Of a DNA stretch of 27,430 nucleotides, positions 1-7,373 are shown piece after piece. Each line of letters opens with the position of its first letter. Position 1 is the stretch's first letter. Source of the DNA: Opitutales bacterium (lineage in GTDB: Bacteria > Verrucomicrobiota > Verrucomicrobiia > Opitutales > UBA9783); the NCBI GenBank assembly GCA_017479315.1, contig JAFVCI010000002.1, positions 1-27,430 of the forward strand. Reading direction: 5' to 3'. Both the position numbers and the translations under genes were made by a program. The notes under the pieces are model-generated. The model was given only the letters and a program-made list of their open reading frames with translations, made no database searches and had not been told where the DNA came from.

Positions 1-171
1 AAGGAATTGACCGATTTGTCGAAAATCGATCCCGGTCAGTTGGATCAAAGCCGCTTATTACAGGCACAGGTCAACCTGTCGCGTTGGCAACTGGCATCGC
101 AGCTGCTGTCAAATTTTGCTTCGGGTATCGCTTCCGGGCTGAAGAATACCGTTCAAAACGTAGGGAGGTAA
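1..171 (+). CDS. sctF: T3SS needle subunit SctF (YscF/CdsF-like), 3' end only
   Basis: Frame 1 is open from the left edge to TAA at 169-171 and gives the last 56 residues of a protein whose start lies outside the window. The visible part holds an amphipathic helix with LLQAQVNLSRWQLASQLLSN followed by a short helical tail ending LKNTVQNV. This matches the C-terminal half of T3SS needle subunits, which have a Q-rich helix, a conserved W/Y-x-L and a tail that packs into the needle wall. The family assembles into the extracellular needle. It sits directly before a YscG-like chaperone gene, as in Ysc-type operons, and that gene's GGGAGG ribosome site (163-168) lies in the last sctF codons. An inner-rod identity is the alternative, but a better rod candidate follows at 638-1060. 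Confidence 0.72.
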   Translation, partial: KELTDLSKIDPGQLDQSRLLQAQVNLSRWQLASQLLSNFASGIASGLKNTVQNVGR

Positions 172-178
172 TTAAATC

Positions 179-622
179 ATGGATGAGGAGTTAAAAAAGG
201 TATTTCCGGGCGAATTGCTGGAACTGCTCGCCAATGTCGCCTTTGTCGGTATCGAACGCGGGCACTTCAAGGAAGCGCAGGAGATTTTTGCCGCATTGGT
301 CGAAGCCCGACCGCACAACATCAATTCCAAAATCGCGCAGGCGATGGGGGAATTGATGATGTGCAACGTGAAAGACGCCAATAAAATGCTGATGGCGTGT
401 CTCAAAGAAGATCCGAACAACGAAACGGTCAAGGGTTTTCTGGCGATTGCACTCAAAATGGGGCAAGCGGACGACCAAGCCGTCAGTTTATCGAAACACA
501 TTCTGAAAAACTGTAAAGACAACGATACGCGATCCATTGCGCAGGGAATTTTGGAAACCTGCAAAAAAACGCTGTCGTTGCATAAATTGCAGGCGGAACA
601 GTGCCAGAAAGTCGCCAATTAA
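179..622 (+). CDS. sctG: T3SS needle chaperone, YscG-like TPR protein
   Basis: This 147-residue all-helical protein has three tetratricopeptide-like units over roughly residues 10-110: a stretch around GIERGHFKEAQEIF, one around AQAMGELMMCNVKDANKML, and DPNNETVKGFLAIALKMG. YscG-family proteins are TPR chaperones that, with YscE, hold the needle subunit as a soluble monomer in the cytoplasm. The size (about 115-150 residues in the family) and the position between the needle gene and the inner-rod gene agree with this. The start is the ATG at 179, 10 nt after GGGAGG. No SctE partner is visible; it may lie left of the window. Other small T3SS TPR proteins (LcrH/SycD class, HrpB1) are possible but fit the location less well. 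Confidence 0.7.
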   Translation: MDEELKKVFPGELLELLANVAFVGIERGHFKEAQEIFAALVEARPHNINSKIAQAMGELMMCNVKDANKMLMACLKEDPNNETVKGFLAIALKMGQADDQAVSLSKHILKNCKDNDTRSIAQGILETCKKTLSLHKLQAEQCQKVAN

Positions 623-637
623 AGGAGGGAGACACGT

Positions 638-1060
638 ATGCCCATTGAAGGCGATATTTTAACCAACGCGTTCAGCAATTCCAATGCGCAGCAGGCATAT
701 CAGCAGTCGGGCAGTACGCTCGATGATATCAAAGCGGATTTGCCGAACCTGCTTCAGGATGAACCGCCGTTGGCGAACGAACAACCCGCTCCGCGCGTAC
801 CGTCCGCAGTTCATGAGGGAGCGGTCACACCCGGCGAAGCCATCTTGAATACCATCCAGAAGGTGTCGGACGCGCACGCCAACGCGATGCATGCGTTGCA
901 GGAAGTCACGAAGGGTCTGAACGATAAAGATACGTTCACCATGGCGGATGCCGCAAAAATGCAACTCGGCGTGATGAAATGGCAGTTGCAAAACGAACTG
1001 ACAAGCAAAGTTGCCGGTTCGGTTTCCAACGGCATTCAAACCTTAATGCGAAATCAGTGA
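638..1060 (+). CDS. sctI: T3SS inner rod protein SctI (YscI/HrpB family)
   Basis: This is a 140-residue protein with a polar, Pro/Gln-rich N-terminal half and a helical C-terminal half. The C-terminus, from about residue 100 (MADAAKMQLGVMKWQLQNE) to the end, has the YscI-type pattern of a Q-L/V-x2-W/Y-x-L helix followed by a V/G-rich tail that resembles the needle subunit upstream. SctI polymerises into the short rod joining the export gate to the needle and takes part in the substrate switch. An ideal AGGAGG (623-628) lies 9 nt before the ATG, right after the sctG stop. The stop overlaps the next start (ATGA at 1060), and sctI-sctJ adjacency is typical of Ysc-like clusters. Confidence 0.78.
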   Translation: MPIEGDILTNAFSNSNAQQAYQQSGSTLDDIKADLPNLLQDEPPLANEQPAPRVPSAVHEGAVTPGEAILNTIQKVSDAHANAMHALQEVTKGLNDKDTFTMADAAKMQLGVMKWQLQNELTSKVAGSVSNGIQTLMRNQ

Positions 1061-1860
1061 TGAAGAAGCGCGCGTTGATTTCTTTAAGCCTGCTGTCGTT
1101 GGCGGGATGCGGACAACAAATCTTATATAAAGGTTTGCCGGAAAAAGAAGTCAACGACATGGCGGCAATTCTGTTGTCAAACGACATTGCCTGCACCAAA
1201 ATTGCCGGTGCGGAAAACACGTGGGATTTGACCGTCGACAAAACGCAGTTTTCTCAGGGCGTTCAGCTTCTCAACGAGGCGGGTTACCCGAAGGACACGT
1301 TTTCTTCGTTGGGCGAAGCGTTCAAAAAGTCGGGACTGGTTTCGTCGCCGACGGAGGAGCGCATTCGCTTCATGCATGCGCTTTCGGATGAGCTGGCGGA
1401 AACATTGACCCACATTCACGGCGTTGTTACCGCACGCGTTCACATTGTTCTGCCGGACAACGACCCGTACACGGAAAAATTTACGCCTTCATCGGCATCG
1501 GTTTTTATTTCTTACCTGCCGCAAATCAACTTGGACGATTGCTCGCGCGAAATCCGACAGCTGGTGACCAACAGCATTGAAGGGCTTTCCTACGACAAGG
1601 TTAATCTGTCGATGTTCCCAGCTTCCAATCCCAACGATCGCCTGCCGTTCGCAAACGCGAAAAAGCCGAACACGAAGGACATTTTCGGAGTAAAAATCAA
1701 TATCGCCTCGGTCGCTCCGTTCTTCACGCTTTTGGGCATCTTTTTCGTACTGGGGATTTTAAGCGGTATCGGCGTGCTGTTTCTGCTGAAACATTTCAAA
1801 AAGCAACCGACCGAACCCCAACCCTCAACCGAAACGAAAGACAACGGTGAACAACGGTGA
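1060..1860 (+). CDS. sctJ: T3SS inner-membrane ring lipoprotein SctJ (YscJ/PrgK family)
   Basis: A 266-residue secretin-ring partner that forms the inner ring of the T3SS basal body in the periplasmic face of the inner membrane. The ATG at 1060 was chosen because the frame then opens with a lipoprotein signal, MKKRALISLSLLSLAGC, with Cys17 as the lipidation site; the longer in-frame start at 979 would bury this signal. The typical family core follows: LYKGLPEKEVNDMAAIL near residue 24, the second ring-building domain with HIHGVVTARVHIVLP, and the SVFISYLP stretch. A transmembrane helix lies at about residues 220-246, then a short basic/Pro-rich cytoplasmic tail. The start overlaps the sctI stop, and the 3' end overlaps sctK. 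Confidence 0.95.
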   Translation: MKKRALISLSLLSLAGCGQQILYKGLPEKEVNDMAAILLSNDIACTKIAGAENTWDLTVDKTQFSQGVQLLNEAGYPKDTFSSLGEAFKKSGLVSSPTEERIRFMHALSDELAETLTHIHGVVTARVHIVLPDNDPYTEKFTPSSASVFISYLPQINLDDCSREIRQLVTNSIEGLSYDKVNLSMFPASNPNDRLPFANAKKPNTKDIFGVKINIASVAPFFTLLGIFFVLGILSGIGVLFLLKHFKKQPTEPQPSTETKDNGEQR

Positions 1861-2495
1861 CAACGGATGCAACACGATCGGAACGAATACGCCAAACGGT
1901 TGACCGCAATTTTCGGTTATCCGTTCATTCGTCGTTTTTGGATCCGTATCTGCCGAAGGCTCTGCACAACTTTACGGCACTGGAACATCCGCGGCTAAAA
2001 TTCAAAGTCTTCGCGCATCTTTTCCGTCATCTGAAATTAAAACCCCTTTCGGAGGAACTTTTGCAACACCCGTATTGTGATTTTTTAGACTTATCGCCGC
2101 AACAATGGAGCACGTTTAGGGATTTGCTCGGCGCGTTGTATTTTTTGGACGAAGTCAAAACAACGGTCAGTTATTTTAAGAAAAAGCTTCTGCTGGAACT
2201 GATTTTCGAAAAAGGCTACAATCTTGCCCTGCACCGCGGCAATTTATATGCGCCGATATTGAAAACCATCGCGATACCGCTCCGTAACGGCGAATTGGAG
2301 CAAAGAATTCATGCCGTCGGGAAATTTTTGACGGAATACCTGTGGACGCAACAGCCGGAACCGCTGATCCAACGCTTCGTTTTAAAGTTTAACAACAACT
2401 CGACGTGGAATTTCCAACACGTCATTGATCCGCACCTGCAACAACAGCTGTTTAACATTTGCCGACATCTTTTAAAAGAAACGGAGGTTTTTTGA
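1857..2495 (+). CDS. sctK: T3SS sorting-platform accessory protein SctK
   Basis: A 212-residue soluble protein in the position of yscK/mxiK, between sctJ and sctL. The family joins the cytoplasmic sorting platform to the basal-body ring, below SctD. Sequence conservation in SctK is weak; the supporting feature is the N-terminal SSFLDPYLPKAL stretch, which resembles the W/F-x-D-P-x-L/W-P segment of SctK proteins, along with size and gene order. The start is GTG at 1857, overlapping the sctJ stop (GTGA), so translation is probably coupled. The C-terminus is helical and rich in Gln/His. The assignment rests mainly on synteny. Confidence 0.72.
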   Translation: MTTDATRSERIRQTVDRNFRLSVHSSFLDPYLPKALHNFTALEHPRLKFKVFAHLFRHLKLKPLSEELLQHPYCDFLDLSPQQWSTFRDLLGALYFLDEVKTTVSYFKKKLLLELIFEKGYNLALHRGNLYAPILKTIAIPLRNGELEQRIHAVGKFLTEYLWTQQPEPLIQRFVLKFNNNSTWNFQHVIDPHLQQQLFNICRHLLKETEVF

Positions 2496-2498
2496 AAA

Positions 2499-3134
2499 AT
2501 GCTGATTTTAAAAACTTCGAAACAATTCTGTCCCGCCGATCGCATCGTCCGTTGTGACGAATACATGCTGCACGCAAAGGCGGAAGAGATTTTGAAAATT
2601 GCACAAAAGAAGCAAAAAAAGCTCCTCGAGCACGCCGATGTCCAAATCAAGCTCATGAAGGAAAATGCGCAGTCCGAATGCGACGAGTTATTCAAGAACG
2701 CACAGGCAGAGAGTGAAAAGCAGTGTCAGCAAAAGATGACCGAAATGATTTTTTCGATGACGGAGAACGGCATTCGCTACTTTTCGTTGCTCGAACAAAC
2801 CTTCGTGCAAACATTAAAGGATCTGTTTCTGAAAATTCTCGGGGAAATTCCGCCCGAAGAACGCATGTATCAGCTGGTGAAGCAATCGATTAAGACCCTG
2901 TCGGAGGAGAAAACACTTCATATTTCGGTGCATCCCGATCAGCTGGTTCTGCTCAAAAGCAAAACGGACGAATTGATTGCGCAGCATCCGTCATTGAAAC
3001 ACATCGAAGTCGTTGCCGACAAAGCACTCCCGATCGATTCCTGCCTTCTGGAAACCGAGACGGGTATTTTGGATGCCGGCATCCCGTTGCAACTTGAAAC
3101 CCTCATCAAGGCCGTCCGGGCAAGTTTAAAGTAA
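2499..3134 (+). CDS. sctL: T3SS stator protein SctL (YscL/FliH family)
   Basis: This 211-residue cytoplasmic protein links the SctN ATPase to the SctK/SctQ pods and restrains ATPase activity. Residues about 25-85 form a Lys/Glu/Gln-rich coiled coil (EEILKIAQKKQKKLLEHADV onward), like the stator stalk of the family and of F/V-ATPase peripheral stalks. The C-terminal half has the globular FliH/YscL fold, with HISVHPDQLVLL and the VVADKALPIDSCLLETETG stretch, which resembles the conserved pre-C-terminal motif (D-x-L-x-x-G/D-x-C-x-L-E-T). The start has GGAGG (2483-2487) upstream, inside the sctK 3' end. It lies directly upstream of the ATPase gene, as expected. Confidence 0.9.
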   Translation: MLILKTSKQFCPADRIVRCDEYMLHAKAEEILKIAQKKQKKLLEHADVQIKLMKENAQSECDELFKNAQAESEKQCQQKMTEMIFSMTENGIRYFSLLEQTFVQTLKDLFLKILGEIPPEERMYQLVKQSIKTLSEEKTLHISVHPDQLVLLKSKTDELIAQHPSLKHIEVVADKALPIDSCLLETETGILDAGIPLQLETLIKAVRASLK

Positions 3135-3138
3135 TCCT

Positions 3139-4464
3139 ATGGACAACCTTTTCCCAAACGGCTTCTTTACGCGCACCATCCAGGCAACGGCTTCCCTTGT
3201 GACCAAAGGCAAAGTCCTGCAGGTGGTCGGAAGCATGATTAAAGCTTACGTACCGGGCGTCAAAATCGGCGAACTGTGCACCCTGCATAATCCGAACGAC
3301 CAAAACGACGCGTTGGCGGAAGTTGTCGGGTTTGTCCAGGACGCGGCTCTGTTGACGCCTTTGGGCGAAGTCAACGGCATTTCTTCCTCCACACAGGTCA
3401 TTCCGTCAGGGCGCACCCACAGCGTTCCCGTGGGCATGGGATTGCTCGGTCGGGTGTTGGACGGATTGGGCAACGTCAGCGATGCGGACACCAAAGGACC
3501 CTTTGAACCGGAAACCTACTATCCCGTTTATGCCGATCCGCCGCCTCCCATGACCCGAAAGCCGATTGATACGCCGATTTCGCTCGGTTTGCGCGCGCTT
3601 GACGGTCTTCTCACTTGCGGCGAAGGACAGCGTCTTGGAATTTTTGCGGCGGCGGGCGGTGGGAAAAGTACGCTGTTGGCGCAAATCATCCGCAATACCG
3701 AAGCGGAAGTCACGATCCTGGCACTCATCGGTGAACGCGGACGCGAAGTGCGCGAATTCGTCGAAAAGGATTTGGGCGAAGAAGGGCTCAAACATTCGGT
3801 GTTGGTCATCGCAACTTCCGACCGTTCCTCCACGGAACGTTTAAAAGCCGCCTATGTTGCCACCAGCGTCGCCGAGTATTTTCGGGACAAAGGGAAGAAA
3901 GTCCTTCTCTTAATGGACAGCGTAACGCGTTTCGGGCGTGCACAGCGCGAAATCGGACTTGCGGCTGGAGAACCGCCGACGCGACGCGGATTTCCGCCGT
4001 CGGTGTTTGCAACCTTGCCGAAGCTGATGGAACGTGCCGGGCAATCGGAGAAGGGCTCGATTACCGCGCTGTACACCATTCTCGTGGAAGGCGATGACAT
4101 GACGGAACCGATCGCAGACGAAACGCGCTCTATCCTGGACGGGCATATTATCCTTTCGCGCAAACTGGCGTCCGCGAACCATTACCCCGCGATTGATGTT
4201 CTTGCAAGCATCAGTCGTTGCATGAACGCCATCGTCGAAAAAGAACACAAAGCGGCGGCGGGAAAATTCCGAAGTTTGCTTGCCAAATACCAAGAGGTGG
4301 AATTGCTGTTGCGCATCGGCGAATACAAAAAGGGCAACGATGCCGAAACGGATGAAGCCATCGATAAAATGCCGCAGTTGAACGAATTCCTGCGGCAGGG
4401 CTTGACGGAGAAAACTTCCTTTAAAGAGACGATCGAACGCATGATCCAAATCGTCAATGCATGA
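3139..4464 (+). CDS. sctN: T3SS ATPase SctN
   Basis: A 441-residue F1-beta-like ATPase that unfolds substrates and strips chaperones at the base of the injectisome. The order is an N-terminal beta-barrel (to about residue 95), the nucleotide-binding core and a helical C-terminal domain. Seen directly: the GMGLLGRVLDGLGNV motif, a P-loop FAAAGGGKSTLLAQ near residues 169-182, GERGREVREF, the Walker B stretch VLLLMDSVTRFGRAQREIGL, and GEPPTRRGFPPSVFATLP, which is diagnostic for the FliI/SctN family. The P-loop has Ala where many relatives read GSGVGKS. It follows sctL by 4 bp and shares an ATGA overlap with sctO. No flagellar gene is nearby, so SctN rather than FliI is the right call. Confidence 0.97.
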   Translation: MDNLFPNGFFTRTIQATASLVTKGKVLQVVGSMIKAYVPGVKIGELCTLHNPNDQNDALAEVVGFVQDAALLTPLGEVNGISSSTQVIPSGRTHSVPVGMGLLGRVLDGLGNVSDADTKGPFEPETYYPVYADPPPPMTRKPIDTPISLGLRALDGLLTCGEGQRLGIFAAAGGGKSTLLAQIIRNTEAEVTILALIGERGREVREFVEKDLGEEGLKHSVLVIATSDRSSTERLKAAYVATSVAEYFRDKGKKVLLLMDSVTRFGRAQREIGLAAGEPPTRRGFPPSVFATLPKLMERAGQSEKGSITALYTILVEGDDMTEPIADETRSILDGHIILSRKLASANHYPAIDVLASISRCMNAIVEKEHKAAAGKFRSLLAKYQEVELLLRIGEYKKGNDAETDEAIDKMPQLNEFLRQGLTEKTSFKETIERMIQIVNA

Positions 4465-4943
4465 GTGCCAAATACGAACTCCGGGATATTCTGCGCATTC
4501 GCAATCGTCGCAAGGATGCCGCCGAAACAGCACTGCTAAAGGCCAAACAGGCATTGCGCGAAGCGGAACAATTTCTGAAGGAACAGCAGGATAAAGAGGC
4601 GGATTTTATTCAAAAAAAGCCGAAGTTTATTCAAAGAATTTACGAACTGGCACTTGAGAAAGTTAAGTTCAGGCGCAATTACATGGACATCATCGCCTTC
4701 AAGCTCGGAAAGCTGGACGAACATCAAATGAAACTTGCCGTCGAAGTCGAAAAAGCTCATAATAAATGCAACGAGGCGTATGAGAAAGTTCGAGAGTGCG
4801 CACAGGCTTTGACGCAGGCGCGAAAGGAAATGGATAAGATCGAAGAGCACAAAAAGATTTGGAAGGAAGACATGCGGCGTTTGGATGAATTTACGCAGGA
4901 TAAGGAACTGGAAGATTTCAAAACAAAGGCACACCATGAATGA
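4461..4943 (+). CDS. sctO: T3SS central stalk protein SctO (YscO-like)
   Basis: This 160-residue protein is almost entirely a two-helix coiled coil rich in Lys, Glu, Ala and Gln, with a turn near residues 75-85 (MDIIAFKLGKLDEH). YscO/FliJ proteins have this build and insert into the central pore of the ATPase hexamer, where they help couple ATP hydrolysis to the export gate. Identity comes from architecture, size and position immediately after sctN and before sctP; the primary sequence of this family is poorly conserved. Both ends overlap neighbours (ATGA with sctN, 8 bp with sctP), implying translational coupling. Confidence 0.8.
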   Translation: MSAKYELRDILRIRNRRKDAAETALLKAKQALREAEQFLKEQQDKEADFIQKKPKFIQRIYELALEKVKFRRNYMDIIAFKLGKLDEHQMKLAVEVEKAHNKCNEAYEKVRECAQALTQARKEMDKIEEHKKIWKEDMRRLDEFTQDKELEDFKTKAHHE

Positions 4944-6285
4944 AGAGCTTTCGATCGGAACGGATACCGTCGGTGAAACCGATGTTTTGTCGGTTTCCGC
5001 GACCGATGCGGATGAAAATGTTGTCGTTGACGTAAAGCATTTAACGGTCGATCCTGAAAACGTCACCCGTTTTCGGGAGCAATTACATTCCAAGTCTCAA
5101 TCAAAAGAGACAAAGAACATTTCGACCGTCGAAGGCGAAACAAAACGCGAAATATCCGAAAGTCTCGTTTTAAAGCATTCCCGCAAAGACTTTTACGAAA
5201 AATCGATGGAATTCGATGTAACAAAGAGCATTTCGACCGCCGAAGGCGAAACAAAACGCAATGCATCCGAAAAGCCCGTTTCAAAGCATTCGGCACCGAA
5301 CGAACGGACACTTTTCGGAAACAACGGCAGAAATACTCCGCCTTTTGTTGCCGGCAAAGCTCACCCCTGTCCGTCCAAAAACCAAAGTATCGACAATTTC
5401 CGCAAAGACTTTTACGAAAAACCGATGGAATTCGATGTAAATTTCCAAAGTTCCGCACCTAAAGCTTCCAGTGGTACGATGGCACGTACTTCGGGAATTT
5501 CCGACGCCGCGAGTACTTCAATACACACACGGAATTTGAGGGCGGTTACGAAAGAACTTTCTTCGGGAATACCCTCCGCCGAAACGTTTCATGCTCCCGA
5601 AAACCGTACAGCCCCGCATCCATACGGCGGGAACGACACGGTTTCGGCAAACGCATCGGCAACCAAACCGACGGGGACGAAACAGCAAAATGTTCCCGAA
5701 ACCTCAAAACCACTTTCAAAAACCGATAACACCGCATCAACGGCTGAACCTCTCTCAAAAATAAAGACCCGCGAACATCCGCATTCGCCTGAAAGTGCTT
5801 CCGATATGCACAAAACCGCCGTTTGGGAGACTATTCCGTTTTTGCGAACAACCGTCGAAACGACTGCTCCCGTACAGGAGCCGACCGCCACGCAGGCATC
5901 GAAATCGCAGGCAATGCTTATTGCGCAACAAATACGCGACCACATTATCGATCGAATTTTGGTTTCTTCGAGCGCCCTCAACACTCAACACACCGTGACG
6001 GTTCGGCTGTCGCCGCGGCTGTTGCGGGACACGGAGGTGCAATTCACGCAGAACGGCACTTCGCTGGACATACAGCTGGTGTCGCAAAACAAGGACAGCG
6101 TTCAATTCCTGCAACAATATCAATCGGATTTACAAACGTACCTGCAAGGAGAACTCAAAACGTACCGCGCGATTTCGGTGCGGGTTCCGTCATCGCAGGC
6201 CTCTGCGGAACTTGCGCAACCGCACGACGGACGCTCGCGCAACCGTTTCGATTATCAATCGGCAGATGAGGAGGAAACAACATGA
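4936..6285 (+). CDS. sctP: T3SS needle-length regulator SctP (YscP/FliK-like)
   Basis: A 449-residue protein with a long, polar, low-complexity N-terminal part (Ser, Thr, Lys, Glu, Pro rich) and a compact C-terminal domain from about residue 340, containing VTVRLSPRLLRDTEVQF and LDIQLVSQNKDSVQFLQQY. That layout is the ruler plus substrate-specificity-switch domain of YscP and FliK. Gene position between sctO and sctQ supports it. The start is the ATG at 4936, which overlaps the end of sctO; an earlier in-frame start at 4885 would lie deep within sctO and has no support. The ruler part carries a recent internal duplication: the segment RKDFYEK(S/P)MEFDV occurs twice and ISTxEGETKR occurs twice. 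Family knowledge says SctP is secreted early, measures the needle, then switches SctU to late substrates. Confidence 0.85.
   Translation: MNEELSIGTDTVGETDVLSVSATDADENVVVDVKHLTVDPENVTRFREQLHSKSQSKETKNISTVEGETKREISESLVLKHSRKDFYEKSMEFDVTKSISTAEGETKRNASEKPVSKHSAPNERTLFGNNGRNTPPFVAGKAHPCPSKNQSIDNFRKDFYEKPMEFDVNFQSSAPKASSGTMARTSGISDAASTSIHTRNLRAVTKELSSGIPSAETFHAPENRTAPHPYGGNDTVSANASATKPTGTKQQNVPETSKPLSKTDNTASTAEPLSKIKTREHPHSPESASDMHKTAVWETIPFLRTTVETTAPVQEPTATQASKSQAMLIAQQIRDHIIDRILVSSSALNTQHTVTVRLSPRLLRDTEVQFTQNGTSLDIQLVSQNKDSVQFLQQYQSDLQTYLQGELKTYRAISVRVPSSQASAELAQPHDGRSRNRFDYQSADEEETT
5110..5440 (+). repeat. Imperfect tandem duplication inside sctP (111-bp unit, second copy interrupted)
   Basis: Copy 1 is 5110-5220. 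It consists of a 71-bp part (5110-5180) and a part starting CGCAAAGACTTTTACG that ends near 5221. The 71-bp part recurs at 5221-5291 with scattered differences. The second part recurs at 5400-5440 and matches 5181-5221 at 40 of 41 positions by eye. Between them in copy 2 lie 108 extra bases (5292-5399, 36 codons). All lengths are multiples of three, so the reading frame is kept. The unit encodes 37 residues. Confidence 0.88.
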
Positions 6286-7328
6286 CGGAACGCTTCAAAC
6301 CGAGCATTTCGTTACCGCCGGCGTACGTACACCTGGGGAACGTCTGGCGCAAACCGTTGCCGTTTAAGTATCGGGAAAACGAATGTTTCTTCAAAATCGG
6401 CGGCTGTCAAACCTTCACGCGCGGCGCGGTATTAAGTTATATTTGGAGAGAAAAAACCGTCTACTTCTTCGCGCCCGAACAGGGTTTGTGCGAATTTCTG
6501 GAGCCCAAATTGGCGGGGCTGGACATCAATGCGCTCGGGAAAGAGTTTTTAAATTTATTTCTGGAAACGTTGCGCGAGGATATTTGCGGGATTTTTCTGC
6601 AATTTCATGAAACTTTAAAAATTCGCGAAAGCCACTGGAGCATTCAAACCATTCCGAACACCCTCTATTTCGATTGGTACAACGCCGAAAAGAACCTTTA
6701 TCGCCTGTACATTATCGAAGACGGCGACAATGCCGCACCGCAACTGATGGAGAAAATTTATCAAAAGAACGGTTCTTCGGAAGGCTTGAACGGCAATGCG
6801 TGCATTTTCCCGTTCCGCTTATTGACGGGGCAGGCGCGTTTGACGGTTGAAGAACTCAAATCGCTGCGCGTCGGGGACATTATCTTGTCGCAGACACCGC
6901 GCAATCGCGTCAAATTTTACTGCGGGAAAGCCGTGTTTTTTGCCGAAAAGAAGGAACAACAATTTTGCGTTACCGGTTTGCTTATGGAAGAAGAAAATCA
7001 TGATTTACCCGTCGGTGTCATGCCCGACGACGATGCCGAATTATCCGAGCTCGAAGGTGATAATGCGCTTGCCGAAGGATCGGCGGAACCCGAAAAAGCC
7101 GCGTTCCCGATGGAACAACTGCCCGTGGTGATTGCCTTCGAAGCGGGCAAAAAGGAAATTACCTTCGAACAGCTGCAACAGGTGCACGAAGGTTACACGT
7201 TTGAATTGGACCAAAAGCCCGACGAACAGGTGCAAATTCTGGCGAACGGGCACTGCATCGGACAGGGCGAGTGGGTCCAAATCAACGACCGCCTCGGCGT
7301 GCGCATCACGCACTTATCGCTTAAATAA
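6282..7328 (+). CDS. sctQ: T3SS cytoplasmic ring/pod protein SctQ (SpoA domains)
   Basis: A 348-residue protein of the sorting platform, the T3SS counterpart of flagellar FliM/FliN. The N-terminal two thirds are divergent. A first SpoA-like domain lies near residues 185-240 (LTVEELKSLRVGDIILSQTP), followed by an acidic linker (DDDAELSELEGDN). The C-terminal 75 residues form a clear second SpoA domain: LPVVIAFEAGKKEITFEQL, then ANGHCIGQGEWVQINDRLGV, ending with ITHLSLK. The start overlaps the sctP stop (ATGA at 6282), and SctR follows, as is normal. In several systems a second, short SctQ product arises from an internal start before the last SpoA domain. ATGs at 7020 and 7110 are in frame, but neither has a good ribosome site. 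Confidence 0.92.
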   Translation: MTERFKPSISLPPAYVHLGNVWRKPLPFKYRENECFFKIGGCQTFTRGAVLSYIWREKTVYFFAPEQGLCEFLEPKLAGLDINALGKEFLNLFLETLREDICGIFLQFHETLKIRESHWSIQTIPNTLYFDWYNAEKNLYRLYIIEDGDNAAPQLMEKIYQKNGSSEGLNGNACIFPFRLLTGQARLTVEELKSLRVGDIILSQTPRNRVKFYCGKAVFFAEKKEQQFCVTGLLMEEENHDLPVGVMPDDDAELSELEGDNALAEGSAEPEKAAFPMEQLPVVIAFEAGKKEITFEQLQQVHEGYTFELDQKPDEQVQILANGHCIGQGEWVQINDRLGVRITHLSLK

Positions 7329-7347
7329 TGAACGCTTAAATAGTGAA
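7318..7347 (+). repeat. 15-bp tandem duplication over the sctQ stop codon
   Basis: CGCTTAAATAATGAA at 7318-7332 is followed at once by CGCTTAAATAGTGAA at 7333-7347, differing at one base. The first copy contains the sctQ stop codon TAA (7326-7328). The result is a short spacer between sctQ and sctR, in an operon where most other junctions overlap. Confidence 0.9.
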
Positions 7348-7373
7348 GCCCTAAACCCGCAAAGCCGCTTCCC

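Noticed and set aside
979..1059. Longer N-terminus for sctJ
   Set aside because: The added 27 residues lie inside sctI and would hide the lipoprotein signal that begins at 1060.
3910..4554. Long minus-strand frame opposite sctN and sctO
   Set aside because: It is antisense to well-identified genes and its translation shows no domain.
4885..4935. Longer N-terminus for sctP
   Set aside because: It lies wholly within sctO; the ATG at 4936 overlaps the sctO end, as elsewhere in this operon.
5823..6269. Alternative + strand frame within sctP
   Set aside because: The shadow frame of sctP has no motif or ribosome site, and sctP has a clear C-terminal domain in its own frame.
7020..7328. Internal start for a short SctQ product
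   Set aside because: In-frame ATGs at 7020 and 7110 precede the last SpoA domain, but neither has a ribosome site at the right distance. Not excluded.
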